NCBI RefSeq assembly: GCF_900111925.1
Contig: NZ_FOKA01000002.1
Location: 273,877-337,876, forward strand
Direction: 5' to 3'
Length of the DNA stretch: 64,000 nt
Source: Cellulomonas marina
GTDB lineage: Bacteria; Actinomycetota; Actinomycetes; Actinomycetales; Cellulomonadaceae
The position numbers and the translations under genes are program-made. The notes under the pieces were generated by a model that had not been told where the DNA came from, did not search any database, and saw nothing but the letters and a program-made list of their open reading frames with translations. Positions 21,927-31,305 of this stretch are shown here, in pieces (the stretch's first letter is position 1; each line of letters starts with the position of its first letter).

Positions 21927-23560
21927 GCCCCGCCGACGACCGCCGGCGCCCTCCGCGCCGCGAGCCGGGTGGCGGCCACGGCGACGCCCGTCGCGACGAC
22001 GGACGACGCGACGACACTCGTCGCGACGCCCCGCGACGCGACGACGCACGCCGCGACGCGGCCGGACGTCAGCGCGGCGCCGCCCGCGCCGAGGGCCGGG
22101 GCCACCGCTCCGCCGCCGCCCCCGGTGAGCGCCGCCGCACCACCGACCCCGCCCGCGACGCGGCGTTCGACGTCCTGCGCGCGGTGGACGGCTCGGACTC
22201 CTACGCCAACCTCGTGCTCCCGCCGCTGCTCGCCGAGCGCGGCCTGCACGGGCGGGACGCCGCGTTCGCCACCGAGCTCGCCTACGGCACCCTGCGCCTG
22301 CGCGGGCGGTACGACGCGGTGCTGGCGCTGGCGTCGGGGCGCGACCCCGGCGCCCTGGACGCGCCGCTGCTCGACGTCCTGCGGCTGGGCGCCCACCAGG
22401 TGCTCGGGATGCGGGTGCCCCCGCACGCCGCGGTGTCCGAGACCGTCGGCCTCGCCCGCGCACGGGTCGGGGCCGGTCCCGCGCAGCTCGTGAACGCGGT
22501 GCTGCGGCGCGTGACCGAGGCCGGGCCCGAGGAGTGGACCACGCGCGTCGCGCAGGCCGCCGACCCCACCGGTGACGACACCGTCGCCCGGCTCGCCGTC
22601 ACCGAGAGCCACCCCGCGTGGGTCGTGCGGGCGCTGCGCGAGGCGCTCGTCGGGCACGGCCGCCGTGCGGAGGAGCTGCCCGACCTGCTGGCGGCGGACA
22701 ACGTCGCGCCGCGCGTGACCCTCGTCGCGCGGCCCGGCCTCGTCGCACGTCAGGAGCTGCTCGACGAGCTGCCGCACGCACGCGCCGCCGCCCTCACCCC
22801 GTCGGCCGTCGTGCTCGACGGCGGGGACCCCGCGGACGTCCGGGCCGTGGCCGACGGCCGCGCCGGGGTGCAGGACGAGGGCAGCCAGCTCGTCGCGCTG
22901 GCCCTCCTCGCGGCAGGTGTCGAGGGGACCGACGCGCGCTGGCTCGACCTGTGCGCGGGACCCGGCGGCAAGGCGGCGCTGCTGGCCGCCGCGGCGGCCG
23001 GACGCGGCGCGCGGCTCGTCGCCACCGAGGTCCAGCCCCACCGCACCCGGCTGGTGGAGCGGGCGCTGCGGGCCGTGCCGCGTCGGGCCGTCGAGGCGGT
23101 GCGGACCGGTGACGGCCGCGCGGTCGGGGCCGACGAGCCGGGCGCGTTCGACCGCGTCCTGGTCGACGCCCCGTGCACGGGCCTCGGGGCGCTGCGGCGG
23201 CGGCCGGAGTCGCGCTGGCGCCGCACGCCCGCCGACGTCGCGGGCCTCGGCACGCTGCAGCGCGAGCTCCTGTCGTCCGCGCTGGACGCCGTGCGACCCG
23301 GCGGCGTCGTGGCCTACGTGACGTGCTCGCCGCACCTGGCCGAGACATCCCTCGTCGTGCGCGACGTCGTCCGCGCCCGGGCGCGCGCCGGGGTGGTCGT
23401 CACCCCGCTCGACGCGCGCGCCGTGGTCCGCGGCCTGGCGCCGGACGTGGACCTCGGCGACGACCGGACGCCCGGCGGGGAGCCGCGGCTCGACGTCCAG
23501 CTCTGGCCGCACGTGCACGGCACGGACGCGATGTACCTGGCGCTGCTGCGCCGGGACTAA
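21923..23560 (+). CDS. rsmB: 16S rRNA cytosine-C5 methyltransferase RsmB family
   Basis: A 545-aa RsmB/NOP-type enzyme that uses SAM to methylate a cytosine of 16S rRNA. It has an NusB-like RNA-binding domain ([40 protein letters not shown]) and a Rossmann methyltransferase domain ([19 protein letters not shown]). The two catalytic cysteines sit in [15 protein letters not shown] and [11 protein letters not shown]. The first ~75 residues are an unusual RRDD/RRDA-rich, basic-acidic tail encoded by near-repetitive gacgacgcg DNA. The GTG start overlaps the fmt stop by 4 nt. Confidence 0.92.
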   Translation: MSPADDRRRPPRREPGGGHGDARRDDGRRDDTRRDAPRRDDARRDAAGRQRGAARAEGRGHRSAAAPGERRRTTDPARDAAFDVLRAVDGSDSYANLVLPPLLAERGLHGRDAAFATELAYGTLRLRGRYDAVLALASGRDPGALDAPLLDVLRLGAHQVLGMRVPPHAAVSETVGLARARVGAGPAQLVNAVLRRVTEAGPEEWTTRVAQAADPTGDDTVARLAVTESHPAWVVRALREALVGHGRRAEELPDLLAADNVAPRVTLVARPGLVARQELLDELPHARAAALTPSAVVLDGGDPADVRAVADGRAGVQDEGSQLVALALLAAGVEGTDARWLDLCAGPGGKAALLAAAAAGRGARLVATEVQPHRTRLVERALRAVPRRAVEAVRTGDGRAVGADEPGAFDRVLVDAPCTGLGALRRRPESRWRRTPADVAGLGTLQRELLSSALDAVRPGGVVAYVTCSPHLAETSLVVRDVVRARARAGVVVTPLDARAVVRGLAPDVDLGDDRTPGGEPRLDVQLWPHVHGTDAMYLALLRRD

Positions 23561-23565
23561 CGCCC

Positions 23566-23571
23566 TAGCCT
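23566..23571 (+). promoter_or_regulatory. -10 box of rpe, leaderless geometry
   Basis: TAGCCT ends 6 nt before the rpe GTG at 23578 and lies 5 nt after the rsmB stop. Confidence 0.45.
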
Positions 23572-23577
23572 GGTCGG

Positions 23578-24234
23578 GTGCCCGCCCCGCAGATCCACCC
23601 CAGCATCCTGTCCGCCGACTTCGCGAACCTCGAGCGCGACCTGCAGGCGATCGCGACCGCCGACGCCGCGCACGTCGACGTCATGGACCTGCACTTCGTG
23701 CCCAACCTGACGCTCGGGCTGCCCGTCGTGCAGCGCCTCGCCGAGGTCTCGCCGGTGCCGCTGGACGTGCACCTCATGATCGAGGACGCCGACCGGTGGG
23801 CGCCGACGTACGCCGAGGCCGGGGCGGCGTCGGTGACGTTCCACGCGGAGGCGACGCAGGCGCCCGTGCGGCTGGCGCGCGAGCTGCGCTCCGGCGGCAC
23901 GCGGGCGTGCGTGGCGCTGCGGCCGGCGAGCCCGGTCGAGCCGTTCCTCGACCTCCTCGGCGAGGTGGACATGGTCCTCGTCATGACCGTCGAGCCCGGG
24001 TTCGGGGGCCAGTCCTTCATCGAGGGCACGCTGCCGAAGATCCGACGGCTGCGCGCGGCCGTCGACGCGGCGGGCACGGGCACGCGGATCCAGGTCGACG
24101 GCGGGGTGTCCCGCACGACGATCGCGCGGATCGCCGAGGCCGGGGCGGACGTCTTCGTCGCCGGGTCCGCCGTCTACGGCGCCGACGACGTGGCCGCGGA
24201 GATCGCCGAGCTGCGCCGGCTCGCCGCCGGCTGA
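23578..24234 (+). CDS. rpe: Ribulose-phosphate 3-epimerase
   Basis: Rpe interconverts ribulose 5-phosphate and xylulose 5-phosphate in the pentose phosphate pathway. The 218-aa TIM barrel has [63 protein letters not shown] and [12 protein letters not shown], with the metal-binding His/Asp residues in place. The usual MDGHFVPN reads MDLHFVPN (Gly to Leu). Ribulose 5-phosphate is also a substrate of the RibB domain encoded downstream, so placement before the rib operon makes metabolic sense. Confidence 0.93.
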   Translation: MPAPQIHPSILSADFANLERDLQAIATADAAHVDVMDLHFVPNLTLGLPVVQRLAEVSPVPLDVHLMIEDADRWAPTYAEAGAASVTFHAEATQAPVRLARELRSGGTRACVALRPASPVEPFLDLLGEVDMVLVMTVEPGFGGQSFIEGTLPKIRRLRAAVDAAGTGTRIQVDGGVSRTTIARIAEAGADVFVAGSAVYGADDVAAEIAELRRLAAG

Positions 24235-24304
24235 GGGCTCGCCGGGCGGCGGGTCGACCGAGGGGCCCCACACGGCCGCTGTGGCATGATGCCGGTCAAG
24301 CACA

Positions 24305-24432
24305 CGTGCTCCGGGGTCGGTGCAAGTCCGAGCCGGCGGTGACAGTCCGCGACCCGCACGGTCCTCGTGACCGGGCGGTTGACCTGGTGGAACTCCAGGA
24401 CCGACGGTGAGAGTCCGGATGGGAGGAGCCGT
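24305..24432 (+). ncRNA. FMN riboswitch (RFN element)
   Basis: The conserved RFN blocks are present in order: CCGGGGTCGGTGCAAGTCCG, then CCGGCGGTGACAGTCCGCGA, then a variable arm, then GACGGTGAGAGTCCGGATGG with GAGGAGCC. The closing P1 helix can be drawn between GCTCC (24308-24312) and GGAGC (24425-24429). It senses FMN and represses the downstream ribD-ribE-ribBA-ribH operon. A probable -10 (CATGAT, 24285-24290) lies just upstream. Confidence 0.93.
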
Positions 24433-24441
24433 GGCGGTGCG

Positions 24442-24459
24442 CGGGACCCCTGGGTCCCG
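24442..24459 (+). terminator. Hairpin in the riboswitch expression platform
   Basis: CGGGACCC pairs with GGGTCCCG around a 2-nt (or, with 7 bp, 4-nt) loop 10 nt after the aptamer. It is probably the terminator or sequester arm of the switch. About 70 nt further lies the GAGGGGAG ribosome site of ribD. Confidence 0.5.
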
Positions 24460-24530
24460 GGTGCCGTGGCTGCGTGCACCCTGCCCGCGGCCGTCCCCGG
24501 AGCCCACTCGAGGCGAGGGGAGCGGGACGC

Positions 24531-25715
24531 ATGACCGCCAGTGAGGCCGGGTCCGGCACGACCGGCGCCGGCGCGCCGCGCACGGGCGCCCTGCCCGTGG
24601 TGCCCGCACCCGAGCGGCTCGTGCAGCCCGCCGAGCTGGTCGCGATGCGCCGCGCCTTCGCCCTGGCGCGCGGCGGCCCCGCCGGCGGGCCGAACCCGCA
24701 GGTCGGATGCGTGCTGCTGGCCCCCGACGGCAGGACGCTGGGGGAGGGGCGGCACGAGGGCGCCGGGACCGCGCACGCCGAGGTCGCCGCGCTGGCCGAC
24801 GCCGCCGCGCGCGGGGCCGACGTCCGCGGCGCCACCGCCGTCGTCTCCCTCGAGCCCTGCGACCACACCGGGCGCACGGGCCCCTGCTCCCTCGCCCTGC
24901 TGACCGCCGGGATCGGCCGGGTCGTCTTCGCGGTGAGCGACCCGAACCCCGTCGCGGCCGGCGGCGCGGCGCGCCTGCGCGCGGCCGGCGTGGACGTCGT
25001 CGGGGACGTGCTGCACGACGAGGGCGTCGCCGTGCTGGGCGACTGGTGGCCGGGCACGGCGCGCCAGCGGCCCGTCGTCACCCTCAAGCTCGCCACCACG
25101 CTCGACGGCCGCGTCGCGGCGGCCGACGGCACGAGCCGCTGGATCACCTCCGACGTCGCGCGGGCCCACGCCCACGAGCTGCGCGGACGCGTCGGCGCGG
25201 TGGTCGTCGGGACGGGCACGGCGCTCACCGACGACCCGTCGCTGACCGCCCGCAGCGCCGACGGGACCCTGCACCGCGCCCAGCCGCTGCGCGTGGTCGT
25301 CGGGCACCGGGAGGTACCGGCCGACGCGCGCCTGCGCGGCCCGGGCGGCGAGCTCGTGCACCTGCGCACCCACGACCCGCACGCGGTCCTCGACGCGCTG
25401 GCGGCCCGCGGCGTCACGCACGTCCTCGTCGAGGGGGGACCGACGCTCGCCGCCGCGTTCCTCGTCGCGGGCGTCGTCGACGAGGTGCAGGCCTACGTCG
25501 CCCCCGTCCTGCTGGGCGCCGGTCGGCAGGCGCTCGCCGACGTGGGCATCACCACGATCGCCGACGCGTTACGCCTCGAGCCGGTGAGCGTGCGCCCGCT
25601 CGGGTCCGACGTCCTCGTCGTGGCCGTGCCGCGCGCAGCCGCACCGGCACCCGCACCCGCGCGAGCGCCGGACGCGTCCGGCGCCCCCTCGTCCCGCACC
25701 ACCCAGGAGGTCTGA
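24531..25715 (+). CDS. ribD: Riboflavin biosynthesis deaminase/reductase RibD
   Basis: Bifunctional 394-aa enzyme for the second and third steps of riboflavin synthesis. The deaminase domain has GGPNPQVGCVLL, the zinc motifs GTAHAEVAAL and SLEPCDHTGRTGPC, and the reductase domain starts near residue 180 (RPVVTLKLATTLDGRVAAAD, SRWITSD, VLVEGGPTLAAAFL). ATG at 24531 is chosen because GAGGGGAG lies 8 nt upstream; the region before it belongs to the riboswitch. A Pro/Ala-rich tail follows the reductase. The stop shares one base with the ribE ATG. Confidence 0.95.
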   Translation: MTASEAGSGTTGAGAPRTGALPVVPAPERLVQPAELVAMRRAFALARGGPAGGPNPQVGCVLLAPDGRTLGEGRHEGAGTAHAEVAALADAAARGADVRGATAVVSLEPCDHTGRTGPCSLALLTAGIGRVVFAVSDPNPVAAGGAARLRAAGVDVVGDVLHDEGVAVLGDWWPGTARQRPVVTLKLATTLDGRVAAADGTSRWITSDVARAHAHELRGRVGAVVVGTGTALTDDPSLTARSADGTLHRAQPLRVVVGHREVPADARLRGPGGELVHLRTHDPHAVLDALAARGVTHVLVEGGPTLAAAFLVAGVVDEVQAYVAPVLLGAGRQALADVGITTIADALRLEPVSVRPLGSDVLVVAVPRAAAPAPAPARAPDASGAPSSRTTQEV

Positions 25716-26380
25716 TGTTCACCGGCATCATCGAGGAGGTCGGCCGCGTCGTCGCCCTCGAGCACCCGGGCGCCGACGCAGACGCACGCACGGCGGGCAC
25801 GACGACGGGCACGACGACGGGCACCGCCGAGCCCGACGCCCGCCTGCGGGTGCACGGCCCGCTCGTCGTCTCCGACGCCCACCTCGGCGACTCCATCGCC
25901 GTGTCGGGGGTGTGCCTGACCGTCACGGAGCTGCCGGGCGACGGCACCTTCGTCGCCGACGTCATGCCCGAGACGCTGCGGCGCAGCGCGCTGGGCGGGC
26001 TCACGCCCGGCGCGCCCGTCAACCTCGAGCGGGCCCTGGCCGCCGGGGGCCGGTACGGCGGGCACGTCGTGCAGGGCCACGTCGACGGCGTGGGCCGCAT
26101 CCTGTCGCGCACGCCCGGACCGCGCTGGGACGAGGTCGAGATCGGCCTGCCGGACGGCCTGTCCCGGTACGTCGCCGAGAAGGGCTCCATCGCCGTCTCG
26201 GGGGTCAGCCTCACCGTCACCCACGTGCGCGACGACGCCTTCGGCGTCTCGCTCATCCCGACGACGCTCGCCGGCACGACGCTGGGCGGGCTCGCGCCGG
26301 GGGACGCCGTCAACCTCGAGGTCGACGCCCTGGCCAAGTACGTGGAGCGGCTGCTGGCCGCGACGGGGGCGCTGCGGTGA
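25715..26380 (+). CDS. ribE: Riboflavin synthase (alpha chain)
   Basis: The 221-aa enzyme dismutates two 6,7-dimethyl-8-ribityllumazines to riboflavin. It starts with the invariant [13 protein letters not shown] and has two homologous barrels: [15 protein letters not shown] with [13 protein letters not shown] in the first, and [15 protein letters not shown] in the second. An insertion of about 15 residues near position 28, containing (GTTT)2 from the 12-bp repeat unit also found in pyrB, makes it longer than usual. AGGAGG lies 4 nt before its coupled TGATG start; the stop overlaps ribBA by 4 nt. Confidence 0.95.
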   Translation: MFTGIIEEVGRVVALEHPGADADARTAGTTTGTTTGTAEPDARLRVHGPLVVSDAHLGDSIAVSGVCLTVTELPGDGTFVADVMPETLRRSALGGLTPGAPVNLERALAAGGRYGGHVVQGHVDGVGRILSRTPGPRWDEVEIGLPDGLSRYVAEKGSIAVSGVSLTVTHVRDDAFGVSLIPTTLAGTTLGGLAPGDAVNLEVDALAKYVERLLAATGALR

Positions 26381-27789
26381 GCGCCCGCACGGAGCACGTC
26401 GCCGTGCCGACCACCGAGCCGGCCACCGAGCTCGACGGGCAGCTCGGCACGGTCGAGGAGGCCCTGGAGGCGCTGCGGGCGGGGCGGCCGGTGCTCGTCG
26501 CCGACTCCCACGACCGCGAGGACGAGGTCGACGTCGTCCTGGCGGCGCAGTCCGCCGCGACGGACTGGGTCGCGTGGACGATCCGGCACTCGTCGGGCTA
26601 CCTGTGCGCGCCCATGACCGCCGGACGGGCGGACGCCCTGGACCTGCCGCTCATGGTCCCGCACAGCCAGGACCCGCGCCGCACCGCCTACACGGTCACG
26701 GTGGACGCGGCGACGGGCGTCGGCACCGGCATCTCCGCCGCGGACCGGGCCCGCACGCTGCACGTCCTCGCCGACCGGGCCTCGGGCCCCGCCGACCTCA
26801 TCCGCCCCGGGCACGTCCTGCCGCTGCGTGCGGTGCCCGGCGGTGTCCTGCACCGCCCCGGCCACACCGAGGCCGCCGTCGACCTCTGCCGCCTCGCGGG
26901 CCTGGAGCCCGTCGGCGCCATCGCCGAGCTCGTCAACGACGACGGGTCGATGATGCGCCTGGGCGACGCGACCGGGCTGGCCGCGCACGAGGGCCTCGTC
27001 GTCGTGACGATCGAGGCGCTCGTGCGGTGGCGCCGGGAGCAGGGCGACGAACCGACGGCCGACCTCGGGGGCCCGAGCCCGCTGCAGCCGCGCGTGCACG
27101 CCACGCACACCGCCTGGCTGCCCACCCGGCACGGCGAGTTCCGCATCCACGGCTACCGCGACCTGCGCACGGGCGACGAGCACGTCGCCCTCGTGCCCGT
27201 CACCGGGCTGGCCGACGAGCCGGTCGTGCGCGTGCACTCGGAGTGCCTCACCGGCGACGCGTTCGGCTCGGCCCGGTGCGACTGCGGCCCCCAGCTGCAG
27301 GCGGCGCTGGAGCTGGCCGCCCGCGACGGCGGGGCGGTCGTCTACCTGCGCGGTCACGAGGGCCGCGGCATCGGCCTGCTGGCCAAGGTCGCGGCGTACG
27401 CCCTCCAGGACGCGGGCCGCGACACCGTCGAGGCGAACCTCGACCTCGGCTTCCCGGCCGACCGGCGCGAGTACGGCGCGGCGGCCGCGATCCTGGCGGA
27501 CCTCGGCGTCTCCCGGCTCACGCTGCTGACCAACAACCCCGCCAAGGTGGCGGGGCTGCGCGCCCACGGGCTGGACGTCGCGCAGGTGCGTGGCCTCGAG
27601 GTCGGCCGCACCCCCCAGAACGCGGCCTACCTGGCGACGAAGGCCCACCAGATGGGCCACCTCCTGCACCTCGACGACCTGGCGCCCGACGGCGGGGCCC
27701 TGCACGTCGAGCCCGTGCGCGCCGCCGCCACCCACCCCGGTGCCGACACCACCGACCACCCGATCGACCCCCTGGAGGAGCTGGCATGA
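26377..27789 (+). CDS. ribBA: DHBP synthase / GTP cyclohydrolase II fusion
   Basis: A 470-aa fusion. The N-terminal RibB domain makes 3,4-dihydroxy-2-butanone 4-phosphate and the C-terminal RibA domain opens GTP. RibB shows [15 protein letters not shown] (the common RENEGD reads REDEVD, with both Glu and the Asp retained), [40 protein letters not shown] and GHTEAAVD. RibA shows the zinc site [30 protein letters not shown] and LLTNNPAKV. The GTG start overlaps the ribE stop and the stop overlaps the ribH ATG, both by 4 nt. Confidence 0.94.
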   Translation: MSARTEHVAVPTTEPATELDGQLGTVEEALEALRAGRPVLVADSHDREDEVDVVLAAQSAATDWVAWTIRHSSGYLCAPMTAGRADALDLPLMVPHSQDPRRTAYTVTVDAATGVGTGISAADRARTLHVLADRASGPADLIRPGHVLPLRAVPGGVLHRPGHTEAAVDLCRLAGLEPVGAIAELVNDDGSMMRLGDATGLAAHEGLVVVTIEALVRWRREQGDEPTADLGGPSPLQPRVHATHTAWLPTRHGEFRIHGYRDLRTGDEHVALVPVTGLADEPVVRVHSECLTGDAFGSARCDCGPQLQAALELAARDGGAVVYLRGHEGRGIGLLAKVAAYALQDAGRDTVEANLDLGFPADRREYGAAAAILADLGVSRLTLLTNNPAKVAGLRAHGLDVAQVRGLEVGRTPQNAAYLATKAHQMGHLLHLDDLAPDGGALHVEPVRAAATHPGADTTDHPIDPLEELA

Positions 27790-28268
27790 GCGGCGCGGGA
27801 GCACCGGACCTGACCGTCGACGGGAGCGGGCTGCGCGTCGCCGTGCTCGCCTCGAGCTGGCACACCGTCGTCATGGACGGCCTCGTCGGGGGAGCGCAGC
27901 GCGCGCTCGACGAGGCGGGCGTGACGGACGTGACCCTCGTGCGCGTGCCCGGCTCGTTCGAGCTGTCCGTGGCCGCGTCGCACGCGGCGGATCAGGGCTT
28001 CGACGCGATCGTCGCGCTCGGCGTCATCATCCGCGGCGGGACGCCGCACTTCGACTACGTCTGCCAGGCCGCGACCGTCGGGCTCACCGACGTCGCCGTG
28101 CGGACGCGGGTGCCCGTCGGGTTCGGCGTGCTGACCTGCGACATCGAGGCACAGGCGCTCGCCCGCGCGGGCCTGCCGGGCTCGCACGAGGACAAGGGGC
28201 ACGAGGCCGCCACGGCGGCGGTGGCGACGGCGGTCGCGCTGCGGCAGCTCACGCCCCGTCCCGCCTGA
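27786..28268 (+). CDS. ribH: 6,7-dimethyl-8-ribityllumazine synthase
   Basis: Lumazine synthase, 160 aa, condenses the RibA/RibD-derived pyrimidine with DHBP. Key segments are [53 protein letters not shown], the catalytic His in that motif, and [18 protein letters not shown]. It is the last gene of the riboflavin operon and overlaps ribBA by 4 nt. Confidence 0.95.
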   Translation: MSGAGAPDLTVDGSGLRVAVLASSWHTVVMDGLVGGAQRALDEAGVTDVTLVRVPGSFELSVAASHAADQGFDAIVALGVIIRGGTPHFDYVCQAATVGLTDVAVRTRVPVGFGVLTCDIEAQALARAGLPGSHEDKGHEAATAAVATAVALRQLTPRPA

Positions 28269-28364
28269 GGCCGCCGGCCCGACCGGGCGCGAGGAGGGCG
28301 CGGGCAGGGCGCGCGTGGGCGTCCACGCCCAGCACCCCGCGTCAGGGCGCGTCGCCCGCCCGTC

Positions 28365-28370
28365 TAGAGT
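28365..28370 (+). promoter_or_regulatory. -10 box of hisE, leaderless geometry
   Basis: TAGAGT ends 6 nt before the hisE GTG at 28377. No Shine-Dalgarno sequence is present. Confidence 0.5.
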
Positions 28371-28376
28371 CGCCGC

Positions 28377-28640
28377 GTGAAGACGTTCGAGGAGCTGTTC
28401 GCGGAGCTGGCCGAGAAGGCCGCGACCCGGCCGGAGGGGTCCGGCACGGTCGCCGAGCTGGACCGCGGCGTGCACGCCATCGGCAAGAAGATCGTCGAGG
28501 AGGCGGCCGAGGTCTGGATGGCCGCCGAGCACGAGTCGGGGGAGCGCACGGCCGAGGAGGTCTCGCAGCTGCTCTACCACCTGCAGGTCCTGCTGCTGGC
28601 GCGCGGGCTGACGCTCGACGACGTCTACGCCCACCTCTGA
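28377..28640 (+). CDS. hisE: Phosphoribosyl-ATP pyrophosphatase
   Basis: HisE, 87 aa, hydrolyses phosphoribosyl-ATP to phosphoribosyl-AMP, step two of histidine synthesis. The MazG-like helical fold is evident: [38 protein letters not shown] and [19 protein letters not shown], with the Glu residues that bind magnesium. It precedes hisG by 74 nt, the usual actinobacterial hisE-hisG pair. Confidence 0.94.
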   Translation: MKTFEELFAELAEKAATRPEGSGTVAELDRGVHAIGKKIVEEAAEVWMAAEHESGERTAEEVSQLLYHLQVLLLARGLTLDDVYAHL

Positions 28641-28714
28641 CCCACCCTCCGGCGCCGGGTCGACCGCTCGCCGCCGGGACCACCCGCCGCACCACCCCAC
28701 GACCAGGAAGTCCC

Positions 28715-29569
28715 GTGCTGAGGATCGCCGTCCCGAACAAGGGCTCGCTCTCCGAGCCCGCCGTCGAGCTGCTCCGCGAGGCGGGCTACCGCCAGCGCCG
28801 CGACAGCCGCGAGCTCGTCCTGCCCGACCCCGACAACGACGTGGAGTTCTTCTTCCTGCGCCCGCGCGACATCGCGGTGTACGTGGGGTCGGGCACCGTC
28901 GACGCCGGCATCACCGGTCGCGACCTCCTGCTGGACTCCGGCTCGCCCGCGGTCGAGCACCTGCCGCTGGGGTTCGCACGCTCCACCTTCCGGTTCGCGA
29001 CGACGGCCGGGCAGGCGACGTCCGTGCAGGACGTCGAGGGCCGGCGCGTGGCCACGTCCTACCCCGTCCTCGTCGCCGCGCACCTGCGCGAGCAGGGCGT
29101 GACCCCGGCGGGCGTGGTCCGCCTGGACGGTGCGGTGGAGACCGCCATCCGGCTCGGCGTCGCGGACGTCATCGCGGACGTCGTCGAGACGGGGTCCACG
29201 TTGCGTGCCGCCGGCCTCGAGGTGTTCGCCGACCCGATCCTGCGCTCGGAGGCCGTCCTCGTCCGCCGCGGCGACGAGGGCGCCGGCGTCCCGGCCGGGC
29301 TCGACGTCCTCACGCGCCGCATCCAGGGCGTCCTGACCGCGCGCGAGTACGTCCTCATGGACTACGACGTGCCGCAGGACCTGGTGGACGCGGCCGTCGC
29401 CGTGACGCCCGGGTTCGAGTCGCCGACGGTCTCGCCCCTGCACGACGGGGGCTGGGCCGCGGTGCGCGTGATGGTCCCGCGCCGCGAGACGAACCGGATC
29501 ATGGACGCCCTGTACGACATCGGCGCCCGCGCCATCCTCGTCACGTCCATCCACGCCTGCCGGGTCTGA
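28715..29569 (+). CDS. hisG: ATP phosphoribosyltransferase (long form)
   Basis: HisG, 284 aa, starts histidine synthesis from ATP and PRPP. It is the long form with a C-terminal ACT-like regulatory domain that binds histidine. Segments seen: [38 protein letters not shown], the PRPP loop [20 protein letters not shown], and the regulatory [11 protein letters not shown] with [20 protein letters not shown]. The GTG start at 28715 has AGGAAG 4 nt upstream; homology begins at LRIAVPNKG. Confidence 0.95.
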   Translation: MLRIAVPNKGSLSEPAVELLREAGYRQRRDSRELVLPDPDNDVEFFFLRPRDIAVYVGSGTVDAGITGRDLLLDSGSPAVEHLPLGFARSTFRFATTAGQATSVQDVEGRRVATSYPVLVAAHLREQGVTPAGVVRLDGAVETAIRLGVADVIADVVETGSTLRAAGLEVFADPILRSEAVLVRRGDEGAGVPAGLDVLTRRIQGVLTAREYVLMDYDVPQDLVDAAVAVTPGFESPTVSPLHDGGWAAVRVMVPRRETNRIMDALYDIGARAILVTSIHACRV

Positions 29570-29575
29570 GGACCG

Positions 29576-30070
29576 GTGCGCGAGCCGGGGGAGCGGGCGG
29601 GTGACGGCACAGGCCGGGCGCCCGACGCGCTGCACGCCCCGTTCCGCCCGTGGCTCGCGCGGTACGTGGCGACGGGTCTGGCGGTGCTCGTGCTCGTCGC
29701 GACGGCCGCGCTGACGTTCCTCACGCCGGGCGACGGGACGCTGGAGATCTCGCTCGCCGACCGCGTCGGGTTCGCCCTCGTCGGGCTGGCGATCGTCTGG
29801 TTCTGCTGGCGGCAGGCCTCCGTGCGCGCCGTGCCCGACGACGAGGGCGTGACCGTGCGCAACCTCGTCATCACCACACGGGTGCCGTGGGCGCAGGTCG
29901 TCTCGGTGCGCTTCGGCCAGGGCCGGCCGTGGGTGCAGCTCGACCTCGCCGACGGCGACACCCTGGCCGTCATGGGGATCCAGCGCGCCGACGGCGAGCG
30001 GGCCACCGCGGAGGCGCGCCGGCTGGCGACCCTCGTCGCCCGGCACACCGCCACCGCGCGGGACGACTGA
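29576..30070 (+). CDS. PH domain-containing membrane protein
   Basis: A 164-aa protein with two N-terminal transmembrane segments (YVATGLAVLVLVATAALTFL and VGFALVGLAIVWFCWR), then a small bacterial PH domain (DDEGVTVRNLVITTRVPWAQ, VQLDLADGDTLAVMGIQ). It starts 6 nt after hisG on the same strand. A PH-domain gene at this place next to hisG is common in actinobacteria. No catalytic motif is seen and the function is unknown. Confidence 0.75.
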   Translation: MREPGERAGDGTGRAPDALHAPFRPWLARYVATGLAVLVLVATAALTFLTPGDGTLEISLADRVGFALVGLAIVWFCWRQASVRAVPDDEGVTVRNLVITTRVPWAQVVSVRFGQGRPWVQLDLADGDTLAVMGIQRADGERATAEARRLATLVARHTATARDD

Positions 30071-30078
30071 CCGGGGCC

Positions 30079-31230
30079 TCAGCGCAGGAGCGAGGCCGCG
30101 TGCAGCCCGGCCGCGGCCGAGGCGAGGAACGCCGCCGGGTCCGCGTCCAGCCCGCGGCCCATGGTCGACAGGCCGACCGGCACCTCGCGCAGCACCGCGA
30201 GCTCGGCGTCCCCGACCGGCACCTCCACCGCGCGGTGCCGGCCCGCCGGCGCCACGAGGCGGCCCGCCTGCTCGCGGACCCGTGCCCCGAGCGCGGCCAG
30301 GGCGTGCTCGGCCCCGTCGTCGAGCACGGGTACGACGACGTCGCACGGGACGAGCGCGACCCGGCCGTAGGCGGTCAGCGAGTGGTGCGAGACGCCGAGG
30401 TGGCGCTCGCGCGCGTCGGCACCGGACACGCGCAGCGCGGCGACGGGACGCCCGCCCAGGACCCCGGCGGCGTTGAGCGCCTCCCCGGCCGCGACGCCGG
30501 AGAACCCCCATCGCGTACCGGTCCCGAGGTTGCCGGGTCCCTGCGCGACGACGACGACGTCCGCCCCGACCACCTCCTGCGCCGCGAGCAGGGCCGTGTG
30601 CACGGTGACCGCCTCGAGGTCGCCGCCGAAGGACTGCCCGGCGGTCACGCTGGCCGCCACCCACCCCGCCTCCCGCAGGCCCGCGACCGTGCGGGAGAAC
30701 CACGCCGGCAACGCGCCGCCGTCGGTCATCACGTAGGCCACGCGCGGCTCGTGCCGCCCGGCCCGCCGAGCTCCCAGTCGCAGCCCGGCGACGACCGCCG
30801 GCAGCGCCGAGTGCAGGTCCGCGACGACCACCGGCATCCCGGCGAGGTCGTCGGCGTCCGCGAGCGCGGCGTGGTGCTCCGACTCCTGGTCGTCGACCCC
30901 GAGCACGGTGGCCTGCAGCGGCGTGTAGCGCGCCTTGACCAGGTGCCCGGGCCCGGCGGCCGGGTCCGGCACGGCGTCGTCCGTCCGGGCGACGACGAGC
31001 GCGTACCCGCCGGTCCCCAGTCCCTTGGCGAGCGCCGTGACGTTGAGCAGGACCCGCGCCCCGACGGGCGTCGGCCCGACGAGCGCCGGGTAGGCCAGGG
31101 CCCGGACGGTGCCCTCGGGCCCGGCCACGCCGTCCGACTCGCCGAGCGCCACCGCGAGCTCCTGCGCCCCGGGCCAGCCGCGCCCGGTCCCCACCACCGT
31201 CCCGGCCCGCCACGTGATCACGCCCGTCAC
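30079..31230 (-). CDS. DUF3866 family protein
   Basis: A 383-aa soluble protein typical of the actinobacterial DUF3866 family, with ITWRAGTVVGTGRGWPGAQE at the start, LLNVTALAKGLGTGGYALVV, and a conserved core that includes VAYVMTDGGALPAW, VTAGQSFGGDLEAVTVHTAL and VVVAQGPGNLGTGTRWGFSG. Related proteins elsewhere have nothing more than a DUF annotation. The gene converges with the PH gene (8 nt between stops) and diverges from the quinone oxidoreductase. The alternation of Gly-rich turns suggests a Rossmann-like enzyme, but I see no named cofactor motif. Confidence 0.75.
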   Translation of the reverse strand: MTGVITWRAGTVVGTGRGWPGAQELAVALGESDGVAGPEGTVRALAYPALVGPTPVGARVLLNVTALAKGLGTGGYALVVARTDDAVPDPAAGPGHLVKARYTPLQATVLGVDDQESEHHAALADADDLAGMPVVVADLHSALPAVVAGLRLGARRAGRHEPRVAYVMTDGGALPAWFSRTVAGLREAGWVAASVTAGQSFGGDLEAVTVHTALLAAQEVVGADVVVVAQGPGNLGTGTRWGFSGVAAGEALNAAGVLGGRPVAALRVSGADARERHLGVSHHSLTAYGRVALVPCDVVVPVLDDGAEHALAALGARVREQAGRLVAPAGRHRAVEVPVGDAELAVLREVPVGLSTMGRGLDADPAAFLASAAAGLHAASLLR

Positions 31231-31305
31231 GGTACCGGCGCGGATCCCGGTCTACTGTCGACGGGCCGCGGCGGGCCCTCGCCGCGCCGACTTGAGGAGA
31301 TGCCC

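Noticed and set aside
21980..22080. Repetitive gacgacgcg DNA as a possible CRISPR-like or regulatory array
   Set aside because: It is in frame in rsmB and encodes an RRDD-rich N-terminal tail; there are no spacers.
26377..27789. RibB REDEVD variant as evidence of inactivity
   Set aside because: Both Glu and the Asp that bind metal are retained; N-to-D and G-to-V changes are mild.
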